A DNA stretch of 64,000 nt from Geoalkalibacter halelectricus (GCF_025263685.1 NZ_CP092109.1:1737001-1801000); one strand, 5' to 3'. Positions 1-8,296 are shown, numbered from the stretch's first letter. Made by a program: numbers and translations. The notes: generated from the letters alone by a model not told the origin.

Positions 1-532
1 GCTCGTAGAGCTTTTCGATGTTCTTGAAGGTATCCTTGAGGATGTCGCGAACGGCGAAGTAACTAGGACGATTGCGATTTTCGGCGATTTCGAAAATCGA
101 TTTTTCCGCCTGATCGAGAATTTCCTCGATGTTGCCGCCGGCGTAGCCCGAGGTGGCGATCTCAGTCGCGACCGAGATCAGGTTCCGGGCAATGGCCCGC
201 TCCTTGACCAACCGGCAATAGTAAACGATGTTTGCGGCCGTCGGCACGTAATCGACCAGGGTGGCCAGATAGGCGTGCCCACCTACGAGTTCAAGGGCCT
301 GGCGGCTTTGCAGCTGTGCCGCGAGGGTGACCAGATCGGCGGGCTCATTCTTCTCGGAAAGGGCGATCAGGCTTTCAAAGATCTTGCGATGGCTGTCGCG
401 ATAGAAATCTTCCGGACGCAGGATCTCGAGAACCTTGTCGAGGGCCTGCTCATCGAGGAGGATGCCGCCGAGAACGGACATCTCGGCTTCAAGGCTCTGG
501 GGCGGCAACCGGTGGGCGCTGGACTCTTCCAT
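1..532 (-). CDS. dnaB: Replicative DNA helicase DnaB, N-terminal part (runs off the left edge)
   Basis: Replicative helicase that unwinds DNA at the fork and binds primase through its N-terminal domain. Translating the minus strand from the ATG at 532 gives about 177 residues that match the DnaB N-terminal helical domain: an opening like MEESSAHRLPPQSLEAE, then LGGILLD, the DFYRDSHRKIF motif, and a linker rich in E and I/F (EEILDQAEKSIFEIAENR). The RecA-like ATPase half lies outside the window. Start chosen because it begins the conserved domain and has AGGTG a few bases upstream. A large palindrome lies about 70 bp upstream of the start. Confidence 0.93.
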   Translation of the reverse strand, partial: MEESSAHRLPPQSLEAEMSVLGGILLDEQALDKVLEILRPEDFYRDSHRKIFESLIALSEKNEPADLVTLAAQLQSRQALELVGGHAYLATLVDYVPTAANIVYYCRLVKERAIARNLISVATEIATSGYAGGNIEEILDQAEKSIFEIAENRNRPSYFAVRDILKDTFKNIEKLYE

Positions 533-600
533 GGACACCTGAGGGCAACAAAAGGGTTCCGCTCGTCCCCGACCACCGCTTCGCGCGGCGCGGGCTCGCA

Positions 601-830
601 ATCGGGATAGGGGGCGGTCAGGCTCTCTGACCGCTCCCCTCCCACACCACCCGGCATGCGGGTCCGCACCGGGCGGTTCGAGAAGTTGAGGTTATGAGAG
701 CCGGGGAACACCGATCCGGTTGTTCCCCGGCTCTCATAACCTCAACTTCTCGAACCGCCCGGTGCGGACCCGCATGCCGGGTGGTGTGGGAGGGGAGCGG
801 TCAGAGAGCCTGACCGCCCCCTATCCCGAT
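601..830. repeat. 230-bp palindrome built from two head-to-head group II intron 3' ends
   Basis: Positions 601-710 and 721-830 are perfect reverse complements of 110 bp around a 10-bp centre (711-720). Read outward, each arm contains a hairpin resembling group II intron domain V: ACCGCCCGG and CCGGGTGGT pair around a TGCG/CGCA stem with a 2-nt TG bulge and a CGC triad. A domain-VI-like stem follows (AGCGGTCAGAG / CCTGACCGC), and the arm ends in CTATCCCGAT, like many bacterial intron 3' ends. No intron-encoded reverse transcriptase is present, so these are truncated remnants. The mirrored ORFs across the arms are artefacts of the symmetry. The assignment to the C-like class is tentative. Confidence 0.75.
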
Positions 831-1238
831 TCAAGACTCAAGCGCCCAGAATTGCCGCCAGGTTTCGCGAATCGTGCCTGTCCCGTACGCCGCGGGCATC
901 GTGCAGCGTATTTCCCCCTCCATCAAGGTGTCGATTTCAGGAACCAGAGCCAGGCACTGGTCCGGCCGGTCAGTCGTCGGCAGCTTGCAGCCATCCTTTC
1001 CTAAATGAATACAGCCCCAGGGACCCGAACGCGGTGCCGGAACCGGCACCCCGGCCAGATCGCGCAATTCCATGCCGAGAAAGGGAAGGGTGGAGCGCAG
1101 AAAGGCGATGTCGACCTGGTCGCGGGCAAAAAAACGCGCCAAAAAACGGCCCGGGTCGGCCCAGGCACCGGGATGCCCCTGACAACACAGCCCCCGGCAC
1201 TGCCGGCAGATCTGCGGATCGCTGGCGAACTCGTCCAT
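831..1238 (-). CDS. YkgJ-type cysteine-cluster protein
   Basis: A 135-residue protein of the YkgJ (CxxCxxxCC) cluster family, thought to bind zinc or an iron-sulfur centre; its function is not established. Near the N terminus it has CRQCRGLCC, followed by a central segment (GCIHLGKDGCKL) and a later DQCLAL, the usual spacing of this family's cysteines. The ATG at 1238 is preceded by AAGGAGT and fits the family length; the same frame stays open upstream only through a tandem repeat. The stop codon abuts the right arm of the palindrome at 830, so the gene probably lost or acquired its 3' boundary there. Confidence 0.75.
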   Translation of the reverse strand: MDEFASDPQICRQCRGLCCQGHPGAWADPGRFLARFFARDQVDIAFLRSTLPFLGMELRDLAGVPVPAPRSGPWGCIHLGKDGCKLPTTDRPDQCLALVPEIDTLMEGEIRCTMPAAYGTGTIRETWRQFWALES

Positions 1239-1299
1239 GGCAGGACTCCTTGACCGTTGAGATTTTACGGTGTGGGGATGACGGATCGTTCGGCGAACA

Positions 1300-1337
1300 G
1301 TCGACATTAACCATAGACAATTATGTCGACCTGTCAA
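1300..1337 (-). promoter_or_regulatory. Promoter of the YkgJ-like gene with an overlapping inverted repeat
   Basis: On the minus strand TTGACA (1337-1332) and TATGGT (1315-1310) are 16 bp apart, a plausible sigma-70 promoter about 70 bp before the start. A perfect 8-bp inverted repeat, GTCGACAT (1300-1307) and ATGTCGAC (1323-1330) with a 15-bp spacer, overlaps the -10 and the spacer. This is where a repressor would be expected to bind. Confidence 0.45.
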
Positions 1338-1394
1338 GTTGGAGCAAGGATCATTACCTTCGATTTGACCCGATGACTCCGCTATCGCCCAGAC

Positions 1395-1474
1395 GACCAC
1401 GGACCACGGACCACGGACCACGGACCACGGACCACGGACCACGGACCACGGACCACGGACCACGGACCACGGAC
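1395..1474. repeat. Tandem heptamer repeat (GGACCAC), about 11 copies
   Basis: Eighty bases of nearly perfect 7-bp repeats (GGACCAC) lie between two divergent genes. A shorter array of a related heptamer (ACGGACA) lies before aroE. The rest of the 334-bp gap 1239-1572 holds the promoter described at 1300-1337 and no further gene that I can see. Confidence 0.9.
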
Positions 1475-1572
1475 AAAAGCCATCCTCCCAACTAACACTT
1501 GATCCCATCAGGACGTGGGTTTAGGATAGAGCGCTGTGTGCGTTACCGCATCACACTCCCAAGGAGACCCTG

Positions 1573-2934
1573 ATGGCCAAGATCGTCGCGTTTCGCGGAT
1601 TGCGCTACAATCTTCAGAAAATCACCGATCCCAACCTGGTCGTTGCCCCGCCCTACGATGTCATTACCCCGGACCTTCAGGAAGATCTCTATCGCCGCGA
1701 TCCCCACAACATGGTGCGCCTGATCCTGGGACGCATCAACCCCAAGGACACCGAATCCGACAACCGCTATAGCCGCGCGGCGGATGAGTTCGACCAATGG
1801 CTCGCTGAGGGAATGCTGGTGCGTGACGCCCAGCCATCCATCTATCTCTACGACCAGGAATATCCCCTGGAAGAGGGCGAGATGGTGGTGCGCCAGGGAT
1901 TTTTGGCCCTGACGCGTCTTGAGGATTTCTCCTCCGGCATGATCAAGCCCCACGAAAAAACCCTGACGGTCGCCAAGGCCGACCGTCTCAACCTCATCCG
2001 TGCCTGCGCCGCCAATCTCAGCCCGGTTTTCACCATCTACAGCGATCCCTGCTGCGTTCTCGAAGCCCTGACCCGCAAGGAGCGTGAGCGCGCTCCTGAC
2101 CTGGCGGTGGCCGACGACGACGGTGTCCGCCACCGTTTGTGGCAGGTCACCGATCCTAGCCTTATCGCCAAGGCGCAGTGCCTGATCGAAAACAAACCCC
2201 TGTTCATCGCCGACGGCCATCACAGCTACGAATCCGCCATCGGCTACCGCGACGAAATGCGTGAAAAGCATCCCGATTTCTCCGGCAAGGAGCTGTTCAA
2301 CTACGTTCTCATGTATTTTTCCAACATGGAGGACAAGGGGATGCGGATCTTCCCCACCCACCGGCTGCTTTGCGGTCTTGAGGGCTTCGACCCGACCGCC
2401 CTGCTGGTCGGATTGAGCGAATTTTTCCACATCGAGCAAGTTCAGATCGCCGCGTCCAGTCGCGCCGGGCGCCGGCAGGTCCGGGAAAAACTCAAGGAAA
2501 GGGGGCGGCATGGGCACGTCCTGGCATTTTATTGCGGCGGCGACACCTTGCATTACCTTGAACTCAAGGACGATGCCCTCATGGATCGTTTTTTCGAGGA
2601 AAAAAGTCCCAGGACCCTGCGCACTCTCGATGTCTGCGTCCTCCACCGGCTGATTTTGGAGGAGCTGCTGCACCTCGACCCCGAAGTCCAGGAATCCCGG
2701 GCGTACCTCAAATATGTCAGGGATATCGACGAGCCCTTCGAGGCGGTTCTGGCGGGTGAGGCCCAGGCGGCGTTTCTCATGAATCCGCCCTGTTTGTCGG
2801 AGGTGCGCGACGTCGCCAATGCGGGAGAGAAAATGCCGCAGAAATCGACTTATTTTTATCCCAAGCTGCTTTCCGGCCTGGTGATCAACCCCATCTTCGA
2901 GGGTGAGTCGGTGGATGATTTTCCGATGTGCTGA
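1573..2934 (+). CDS. DUF1015 family protein
   Basis: A 453-residue protein that matches the DUF1015 family along its whole length. Typical segments are VAPPYDVI near residue 30, a run like HNMVRLILGR, IKPHEKTL, and the FIADGHHSYESA motif in the middle. The family is common in anaerobes, often near amino-acid or dehydrogenase genes, but its reaction is not firmly established, so no function is given. The ATG at 1573 has AAGGAGA at a good distance. It stands alone: the next gene starts about 150 bp downstream after a low-complexity spacer. Confidence 0.88.
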   Translation: MAKIVAFRGLRYNLQKITDPNLVVAPPYDVITPDLQEDLYRRDPHNMVRLILGRINPKDTESDNRYSRAADEFDQWLAEGMLVRDAQPSIYLYDQEYPLEEGEMVVRQGFLALTRLEDFSSGMIKPHEKTLTVAKADRLNLIRACAANLSPVFTIYSDPCCVLEALTRKERERAPDLAVADDDGVRHRLWQVTDPSLIAKAQCLIENKPLFIADGHHSYESAIGYRDEMREKHPDFSGKELFNYVLMYFSNMEDKGMRIFPTHRLLCGLEGFDPTALLVGLSEFFHIEQVQIAASSRAGRRQVREKLKERGRHGHVLAFYCGGDTLHYLELKDDALMDRFFEEKSPRTLRTLDVCVLHRLILEELLHLDPEVQESRAYLKYVRDIDEPFEAVLAGEAQAAFLMNPPCLSEVRDVANAGEKMPQKSTYFYPKLLSGLVINPIFEGESVDDFPMC

Positions 2935-2966
2935 GACGGGTCTGAAGTTTTAAAAAATCTGCTTGC

Positions 2967-3058
2967 ACCGCTGAGGTCGCCGAGGTCGCCGAGAAAATCA
3001 CAAAATTCTTTTCTCTGCGATCTTTGCGTACTCCGCGGTAGAGTTTCTTTGCGGTTGG
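2967..3058. repeat. Degenerate intergenic repeat (CTCTGCGATCTTTGCG type)
   Basis: The spacer between the DUF1015 gene and the actin-like gene contains the iteration GAGGTCGCC-GAGGTCGCC followed by a CTCTGCG / CTTTGCG / CTCCGCGG / CTTTGCGG series. Such wording recurs in intergenic DNA of many bacteria. It has no ORF and no good promoter. Confidence 0.5.
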
Positions 3059-3083
3059 ATTCTTTTTTGGGGAGGAGGCTGGA

Positions 3084-4121
3084 GTGGAAATACTCGGCGT
3101 CGATATCGGTTTCGGTTTTACCAAAGCGACCAACGGGCGTGATGCCCTGATTTTCAAGTCGGTGCTCGGCGAGGCGACGGAGCTGCAGTTTCAAGAGCAG
3201 ATTCTGCAAAATCCGCAGGGCAGCGAGGACCATTTGCGCATCGAGGTCGACGGCAAAGGTTATTTTGTCGGCGAACTGGCCGAGCGCCAGAGCAGCAACC
3301 GGTTTTTTACCCTCGACCCCACCCAACTGGTCGGGCGCTTTGCCCGGATTCTCGCCTTGACGGCTGCCTCCCGCCTGGTCGGCAGCTATTTGCCCATCAA
3401 TCTGGTTACGGGATTGCCCATCGGTTACTACCGACAGCACAAGGAGGCTCTGAACCGGGTTCTGGCCGGCGAGCACAAGATCCTGGTGCAGGAAGCGGGG
3501 GGGAAGAAGGTCGAAAAAACCCTCAGCGTCAATAAGGTGCGCATCATCCCGCAACCCTTCGGCTCGCTGTTCAATGCCATGCTCAACGACAGCGGCGAGT
3601 TGAGCGACAAGCGCCTGGTGAAGGAAAAAATCGGCATCGTCGATGTGGGCTTTCGCACTTCGGATTACACCATCTCTGACCGCATGCGCTATTCCGAACG
3701 CGGCAGCCGCACCACGGATTCGGGAATCGCCAAGGCCTTCACCGCCATCGCCAACGCCCTGCGCGAGCAAAGCGGCGTCAACATCGAGCTGTATCGTCTC
3801 TACGACGCCGTTGAGAAGGGTACCATCAAGGTTCGCGGCAAGGAATTCGATCTGCGTGACACCGTGGAGCAGGCCTTCAATCAATTGGCAACCGCCGTGG
3901 CCGCCGAGGTCGAGCGGCTTTGGGCGGATGATTGGGACGTCGATGCCATTGTCGTTACGGGCGGCGGCGGCGCGGTGCTAGCGCCCTACCTGTTGCCGCT
4001 GATTGAGGGCAATGTTCTGCCGGTTGAGGCGGGCCGCGATGCGCGGCTCAATAACGTCACCGGTTACTGGAAGTTCGGCCGTCACCTGTGGGCCAAGGGA
4101 GAATTGGGTGCGGGCAGCTAA
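3084..4121 (+). CDS. ParM/StbA-like actin homolog
   Basis: A 345-residue actin-fold ATPase of the ParM/Alp type. Visible motifs are the phosphate-1 loop GVDIGFGFTKA at residues 4-14, phosphate-2 IGIVDVGFRTSDYT near residue 190, and the adenosine motif VVTGGGGAVLAPYL near 292. Family members polymerise and push plasmids apart, usually with a ParR adaptor and a centromere-like repeat. No ParR gene or iteron cluster is visible here, so its role on the chromosome is unknown. The GTG at 3084 follows GGAGGAGGCTGGA. The rnr-ribF pair follows after about 50-80 bp. Confidence 0.78.
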   Translation: MEILGVDIGFGFTKATNGRDALIFKSVLGEATELQFQEQILQNPQGSEDHLRIEVDGKGYFVGELAERQSSNRFFTLDPTQLVGRFARILALTAASRLVGSYLPINLVTGLPIGYYRQHKEALNRVLAGEHKILVQEAGGKKVEKTLSVNKVRIIPQPFGSLFNAMLNDSGELSDKRLVKEKIGIVDVGFRTSDYTISDRMRYSERGSRTTDSGIAKAFTAIANALREQSGVNIELYRLYDAVEKGTIKVRGKEFDLRDTVEQAFNQLATAVAAEVERLWADDWDVDAIVVTGGGGAVLAPYLLPLIEGNVLPVEAGRDARLNNVTGYWKFGRHLWAKGELGAGS

Positions 4122-4198
4122 CAACGGAAAGTAACTATTCGGAATGGCGTTGCGACCCCACTCCGGCTGAATAGATGTACAACGGAAAAAATAATTTT

Positions 4199-6376
4199 AT
4201 GAGCGATCTTCTCGACAGCCGACGCATTGTCGAATTTTTTGAAAAAAACGCGCGCTATCCCCTGACCCCGGAAGAAATCGCCCGGCATCTGGGGGTGGGC
4301 CGCCGCGAGAAGAAGCGTCTGCTCGATCGTCTCGATGACCTGGTGGAGCGCGGTGCGCTGGTGCAGCTCAAAGGGCGGCGCTACGCCTTGCCGCGCAAGG
4401 TCAATCTGGTGACCGGCACCATCAGCATGCATCGCGACGGCTATGGATTTGTCAGCACCGGCGAGGGTGAGGGCAAAGACATCTTCATTCCCGCCCGCTT
4501 CGCCCGTGAGGCCATGCACGGCGATCAGGTTCAGGTGCGGGTCGAGCGCGGCCTGCGCAGCGACAAGCCCGAAGGGCGCATCGTGCGCGTGGTGCGGCGC
4601 GCCCACGGGACGCTGGTGGGACGTTTCGAGCAAACCCGCAAATTCGCCTACCTGGTTCCCGCCGATCCGCGTCTGGGTCAAGACCTCGTTATTCCGCGCA
4701 ATGCGCGCGGCAAGGCGCGCTCCGGGCAGATCGTGGTGGCGCGCATCGATTCCTTTCCCAGCAAGAACCGCAATCCCGAAGGAACCGTCCTCGAGGTGCT
4801 GGGCGAACCCGGTGAGCCCGAGGTCGAAGTATTGACCGTTATCCACCAGCACGGTCTGCCGCACCGTTTCCCCGCCGAGGTTTTGACCGCGGCCAACGAC
4901 ATCCCGGACGAGGTGACGCCGGAGGATCTGAGCGGTCGAGAGGATTTACGCGACCTGTTCACCGTCACCATCGACGGTGAAACCGCCAAGGATTTCGACG
5001 ACGCCGTGGCGGTGCGCGATGAAGGTTCGGGTCGCGTTCGGTTGTGGGTCTCCATTGCCGATGTGGGGCATTACGTGGCCGAAGGCGATGTGATCGATCG
5101 TGAGGCCTATGTGCGGGGCACCAGCGTTTATTTTCCGGATCGCTGCATTCCCATGCTGCCCGAGCGCCTGAGCAACGGCATCTGTTCCCTCAACCCCGAC
5201 GTCGACCGGCTGGTCATGACGGCGGAGATGCTGTTCGACCGCGAGGGCGTGCGTCTGGAGAGCCGTTTTTATCCCGCCGTGATTCGCAGCGCCGCGCGTT
5301 TGACCTACACCCAGGTGCGGGCCATGATCGAGACCGGCGATGCCGCCGAAATCGCGCGCCGGCCCGAGGTCTTCCCGCATCTCGAAGTGATGAAAAGTCT
5401 TGCCGAGCGTTTGCAGGCGCGCCGCCGGCAGCGCGGCAGTCTCGACTTCGACTTGCCCGAAGCGGAAATCATTCTGGATCTTCAGGGCCATATCGAGGAT
5501 ATCGTGCGCGGCGAGCGTTACTTCGCCCATCGTCTCATCGAGGAGTTCATGCTGGCGGCCAACGAGGCGGTGGCCGCATTTCTCACCGAACGCGAGGTGC
5601 CGATGCTCTACCGCGTTCATGAGCCGCCCGCCGCCGAGAAGCTTCAGCAGTTTCAGGAATTCCTGAGTCACTTCAATCTCAAGCTGCCCCTGCGTCAGGG
5701 CCAGGTGGCGCCCCGGGATCTGCAACAGTTGCTGGAACAGATTGCGGGCCGCCCCGAGGAGCGCATGATCAACCAGGTGATGCTGCGCGGCATGAAGCAG
5801 GCCTGCTATTCGCCGGAGAATATCGGCCATTTCGGCCTGGCCTCGGATGCTTATTGCCACTTCACCTCGCCCATCCGCCGTTATCCCGACCTGGTGGTGC
5901 ATCGCATCCTGCGGCGCGCCCTGCGCAAAAAGGGTATTGCGGAAGGCGAAAAGCAGCGCCTCGCCCAGACGCTTCCCGAGGTCGGCGAGCAGACCTCGGC
6001 CCGCGAACGCCGCGCCATGGAGGCCGAACGCGATATCGTGGCCCTGCGCAAGTGCCAGTTCATGGTGCAGCATCTCGGCGAGAGGTTCGACGGGATCGTT
6101 TCCGGGGTTCAGGCTTTCGGATTTTTCGTCGAGCTCAAGGACTACTTTCTGGAAGGTTTGGTGCGGATTTCCTCCCTGGGGGACGATTTTTATCATTTCG
6201 AGGAAGAGCGCCATCGCCTCATCGGCGAGTACGGCCGTCGTATTTTCCAGATCGGCGACGAGGTTCGGGTGCGGGTCGAGCATGTGGATGTCGAGCGGCG
6301 CCAGATCGACTTTACCCTCGAGGATGCTGCCGACAATCCCGCCGGTGGAGCCAAGGTCGGTAGCCGGAATCCATGA
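4199..6376 (+). CDS. rnr: Ribonuclease R
   Basis: 3'-5' exoribonuclease that degrades structured RNA. It has an N-terminal winged-helix region, cold-shock-like domains near residues 70-220, and an RNB catalytic domain with TIDGETAKDFDDAVAV (metal-binding aspartates) near residue 260. HFTSPIRRYPDLVVHR lies near 560, and a C-terminal S1 domain (FDGIVSGVQAFGFFVEL) near 635. Length of about 725 residues is normal. An ATG eight codons earlier (4175) is in frame; I prefer 4199 because the extra residues look non-coding, but neither has a strong ribosome site. Its last 4 bases overlap ribF, suggesting translational coupling. Confidence 0.93.
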   Translation: MSDLLDSRRIVEFFEKNARYPLTPEEIARHLGVGRREKKRLLDRLDDLVERGALVQLKGRRYALPRKVNLVTGTISMHRDGYGFVSTGEGEGKDIFIPARFAREAMHGDQVQVRVERGLRSDKPEGRIVRVVRRAHGTLVGRFEQTRKFAYLVPADPRLGQDLVIPRNARGKARSGQIVVARIDSFPSKNRNPEGTVLEVLGEPGEPEVEVLTVIHQHGLPHRFPAEVLTAANDIPDEVTPEDLSGREDLRDLFTVTIDGETAKDFDDAVAVRDEGSGRVRLWVSIADVGHYVAEGDVIDREAYVRGTSVYFPDRCIPMLPERLSNGICSLNPDVDRLVMTAEMLFDREGVRLESRFYPAVIRSAARLTYTQVRAMIETGDAAEIARRPEVFPHLEVMKSLAERLQARRRQRGSLDFDLPEAEIILDLQGHIEDIVRGERYFAHRLIEEFMLAANEAVAAFLTEREVPMLYRVHEPPAAEKLQQFQEFLSHFNLKLPLRQGQVAPRDLQQLLEQIAGRPEERMINQVMLRGMKQACYSPENIGHFGLASDAYCHFTSPIRRYPDLVVHRILRRALRKKGIAEGEKQRLAQTLPEVGEQTSARERRAMEAERDIVALRKCQFMVQHLGERFDGIVSGVQAFGFFVELKDYFLEGLVRISSLGDDFYHFEEERHRLIGEYGRRIFQIGDEVRVRVEHVDVERRQIDFTLEDAADNPAGGAKVGSRNP

Positions 6377-7344
6377 AAGTTTACAACGATCTTTCCCACA
6401 TCAATCGCCCTTTTCCCGGGGCCGTGGTCACCCTCGGCAATTTCGACGGTGTCCATCTCGGCCACCGCGAGATCTTTCGCCGGGTGGTTTATCGCGCGCG
6501 AGAAATCGACGGCACCGCCGTGGTTTTTTCCTTCTGGCCGCATCCGTTGCGGGTATTGGCGCCCCACCAGGAACTGCGTCTTATCAACACCTATGATGAA
6601 AAGGTGCGTTTGATCGCCGCTTCCTGCATCGACGTTTTCCTCTGTCCTTCCTTTACCCGCGAACTGGCCGCCCTGAGTCCCGAGCAGTTTGTCGCCGAAG
6701 TGCTGGTGGGGCGCATCGGCACGCGTCATGTCATCGTCGGCTACGATTATCGCTTTGGCCGCGAGCGCAGCGGCGATGCCGAACTTCTCAAGCAACTCGG
6801 CAAGCAACAGGGTTTCGGTGTCGAGATATTGGCGCCCATCGCCCAAGGCCAGACGGTGTATAGTTCAACGCGCATCCGTCGCCTGGTCGCGGCCGGCCAG
6901 GTGCGAGAGGTCGTCGCGCTTCTCGGGCGGCACTTTACCTTGGAGGGGCGCGTGGTGCATGGCGATCATCGCGGCCAAAGCCTGGGATTTCCCACGGCCA
7001 ACCTCGCCACGGACAAGGAACTCTTGCCCGCTCCCGGAGTCTATGCCGTCAAGGCGCGCCACGCGGGCAAAATCCACGAGGCCGTCGCCAATATCGGCCG
7101 CAAGCCCACCTTCGGCGGGGACGCCCTGTCCATCGAAGTTCATCTGCTGGATTTTTCCGCCAATCTTTACGGCCAATCCTTGCGCCTGTACTTTTTCGAA
7201 CGCCTGCGGGACGAAAAACGCTTCAACACCATCGAAGAACTCCGCGCGGCCATTACCACCGACATCACGCGCGCCAGAGAAATCCTCACCGCCGCCCCCA
7301 TAATCGCCTACCGCGACTATCTGGGCTCGTGTGAGAAGAGATAA
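6373..7344 (+). CDS. ribF: Bifunctional riboflavin kinase / FAD synthetase
   Basis: Converts riboflavin to FMN and FMN to FAD. The N-terminal nucleotidyltransferase domain shows TLGNFDGVHLGHREI at residues 16-30 and the SSTRIRRL motif near 165. The C-terminal flavokinase domain shows GDHRGQSLGFPTANL near 198 (the PTAN motif) and ends with FFERLRDEKRF. The length of 323 residues is standard. The ATG overlaps the rnr stop by 4 bases. Confidence 0.95.
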   Translation: MKVYNDLSHINRPFPGAVVTLGNFDGVHLGHREIFRRVVYRAREIDGTAVVFSFWPHPLRVLAPHQELRLINTYDEKVRLIAASCIDVFLCPSFTRELAALSPEQFVAEVLVGRIGTRHVIVGYDYRFGRERSGDAELLKQLGKQQGFGVEILAPIAQGQTVYSSTRIRRLVAAGQVREVVALLGRHFTLEGRVVHGDHRGQSLGFPTANLATDKELLPAPGVYAVKARHAGKIHEAVANIGRKPTFGGDALSIEVHLLDFSANLYGQSLRLYFFERLRDEKRFNTIEELRAAITTDITRAREILTAAPIIAYRDYLGSCEKR

Positions 7345-7358
7345 TCAAGCATCAGTCC

Positions 7359-7387
7359 CACGGACAACGGACAACGGACAACGGACA
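7359..7387. repeat. Tandem heptamer repeat (ACGGACA), about 4 copies
   Basis: A short array of 7-bp units occupies the spacer between ribF and aroE and ends 3 bp before the aroE start, where a ribosome binding site would normally be. It differs from the 1395-1474 unit mainly by A in place of C. Confidence 0.85.
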
Positions 7388-7389
7388 AA

Positions 7390-8259
7390 ATGCCTTCAAA
7401 CATCTTTGGCTCCACCCGCATCCTCGGCATCTTCGGTGATCCCGTCGCCCATTCCCTCTCGCCGCTGATGCAGAACCAGGCGTTGCGTCAAGCGGGCATC
7501 GATGCGGTCTATGTGCCCTTTCATGTGCGCCCCGCGGATCTTGCCGGGGCGGTGGCGGCGCTGCGTCATTTGAACATTCTCGGCGTCAACGTCACCGTGC
7601 CGCACAAAGAGGCGGTGCTGCCGTTGCTTGACGAGGTGGACGAGAACGCCCGGCTCATCGGCGCGGTCAACACCATTGTCAATCGCGCTGGTCATCTGCA
7701 TGGGTACAACACCGATGGTGAGGGCTTTTTACACAGCCTGCGCGATGACCTCGGCTTTGAACCGGCCGCGCGCCGGGTGCTGCTGTTGGGGGCGGGCGGC
7801 GCCTGTCGCGCCGCTCTGGTAGTTCTGGCGCAAGCCGGGGTTGCCGAGATTCGCATCGCCAACCGCAATGTTGAGCGCGCGCAAACCCTGATAGACTCTT
7901 TTGCCGCGACATTTCCCGGCACAACCTTTGCAGCTTTGCCGTTGGCACAATGCCCTGAATTTCAGGCTGCCGCAGCGGATATCGACCTGCTCGTCAATAC
8001 CACCAGCCTGGGACTTGCAGGGGAGGAGATTCTCTTGCCCTGGGAGGGTTTTCCCCCGCGGTGCGCGGTTTACGACATGGTCTATCGGCGCGGGGGCACC
8101 GTTTTTTGTCGCAGGGCCGCCGCCAAGGGCCATCTGACGGCGGATGGCTTGGGCATGTTGGCCGCTCAGGGAGAGCGCGCGTTTGAGCTGTGGACGGGGC
8201 AGCCGCCGCCCTTTGGCGTCATGAAATCACGGCTTTTGGCAGAGCCGGCTGACAATTAA
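7390..8259 (+). CDS. aroE: Shikimate dehydrogenase
   Basis: NADPH-dependent reduction of 3-dehydroshikimate to shikimate in aromatic biosynthesis. The N-terminal substrate domain has GDPVAHSLSPLMQN near residue 15 and NVTVPHKEAV near 65 (catalytic Lys). GYNTDGEGF is near 117 and the dinucleotide motif LLLGAGGACRAAL near 136. The length of 289 residues is normal. No recognisable Shine-Dalgarno sequence precedes the ATG because the heptamer array sits there, so translation strength may be affected by repeat number. aroK, aroB and aroQ lie further along the window. Confidence 0.95.
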   Translation: MPSNIFGSTRILGIFGDPVAHSLSPLMQNQALRQAGIDAVYVPFHVRPADLAGAVAALRHLNILGVNVTVPHKEAVLPLLDEVDENARLIGAVNTIVNRAGHLHGYNTDGEGFLHSLRDDLGFEPAARRVLLLGAGGACRAALVVLAQAGVAEIRIANRNVERAQTLIDSFAATFPGTTFAALPLAQCPEFQAAAADIDLLVNTTSLGLAGEEILLPWEGFPPRCAVYDMVYRRGGTVFCRRAAAKGHLTADGLGMLAAQGERAFELWTGQPPPFGVMKSRLLAEPADN

Positions 8260-8267
8260 CGCCCGCC

Positions 8268-8296
8268 TTGACAGGTAAAAGTTTAAAAAATATTAT
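8268..8296 (+). promoter_or_regulatory. Sigma-70-like promoter of the pilB gene set
   Basis: TTGACA at 8268-8273 and TATTAT at 8291-8296 are 17 bp apart, in AT-rich DNA about 45 bp before pilB. It could drive pilB-pilT-pilC-pilS. Confidence 0.55.

Noticed and set aside
367-1004. Two mirror-image ORFs that start with the same ~37 residues
   Set aside because: They are the same palindromic DNA read in two directions; the sequence matches intron RNA structure, not a protein family.
1395-1474. CRISPR array
   Set aside because: The units are 7 bp in direct tandem with no spacers, and no cas genes are near.
1543-2673. Long minus-strand ORF opposite the DUF1015 gene (376 codons)
   Set aside because: Antisense shadow of a GC-rich gene; no start with a ribosome site and no family resemblance. 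The same holds for long antisense frames opposite rnr, pilB, pilQ, accC and the oxidase gene.
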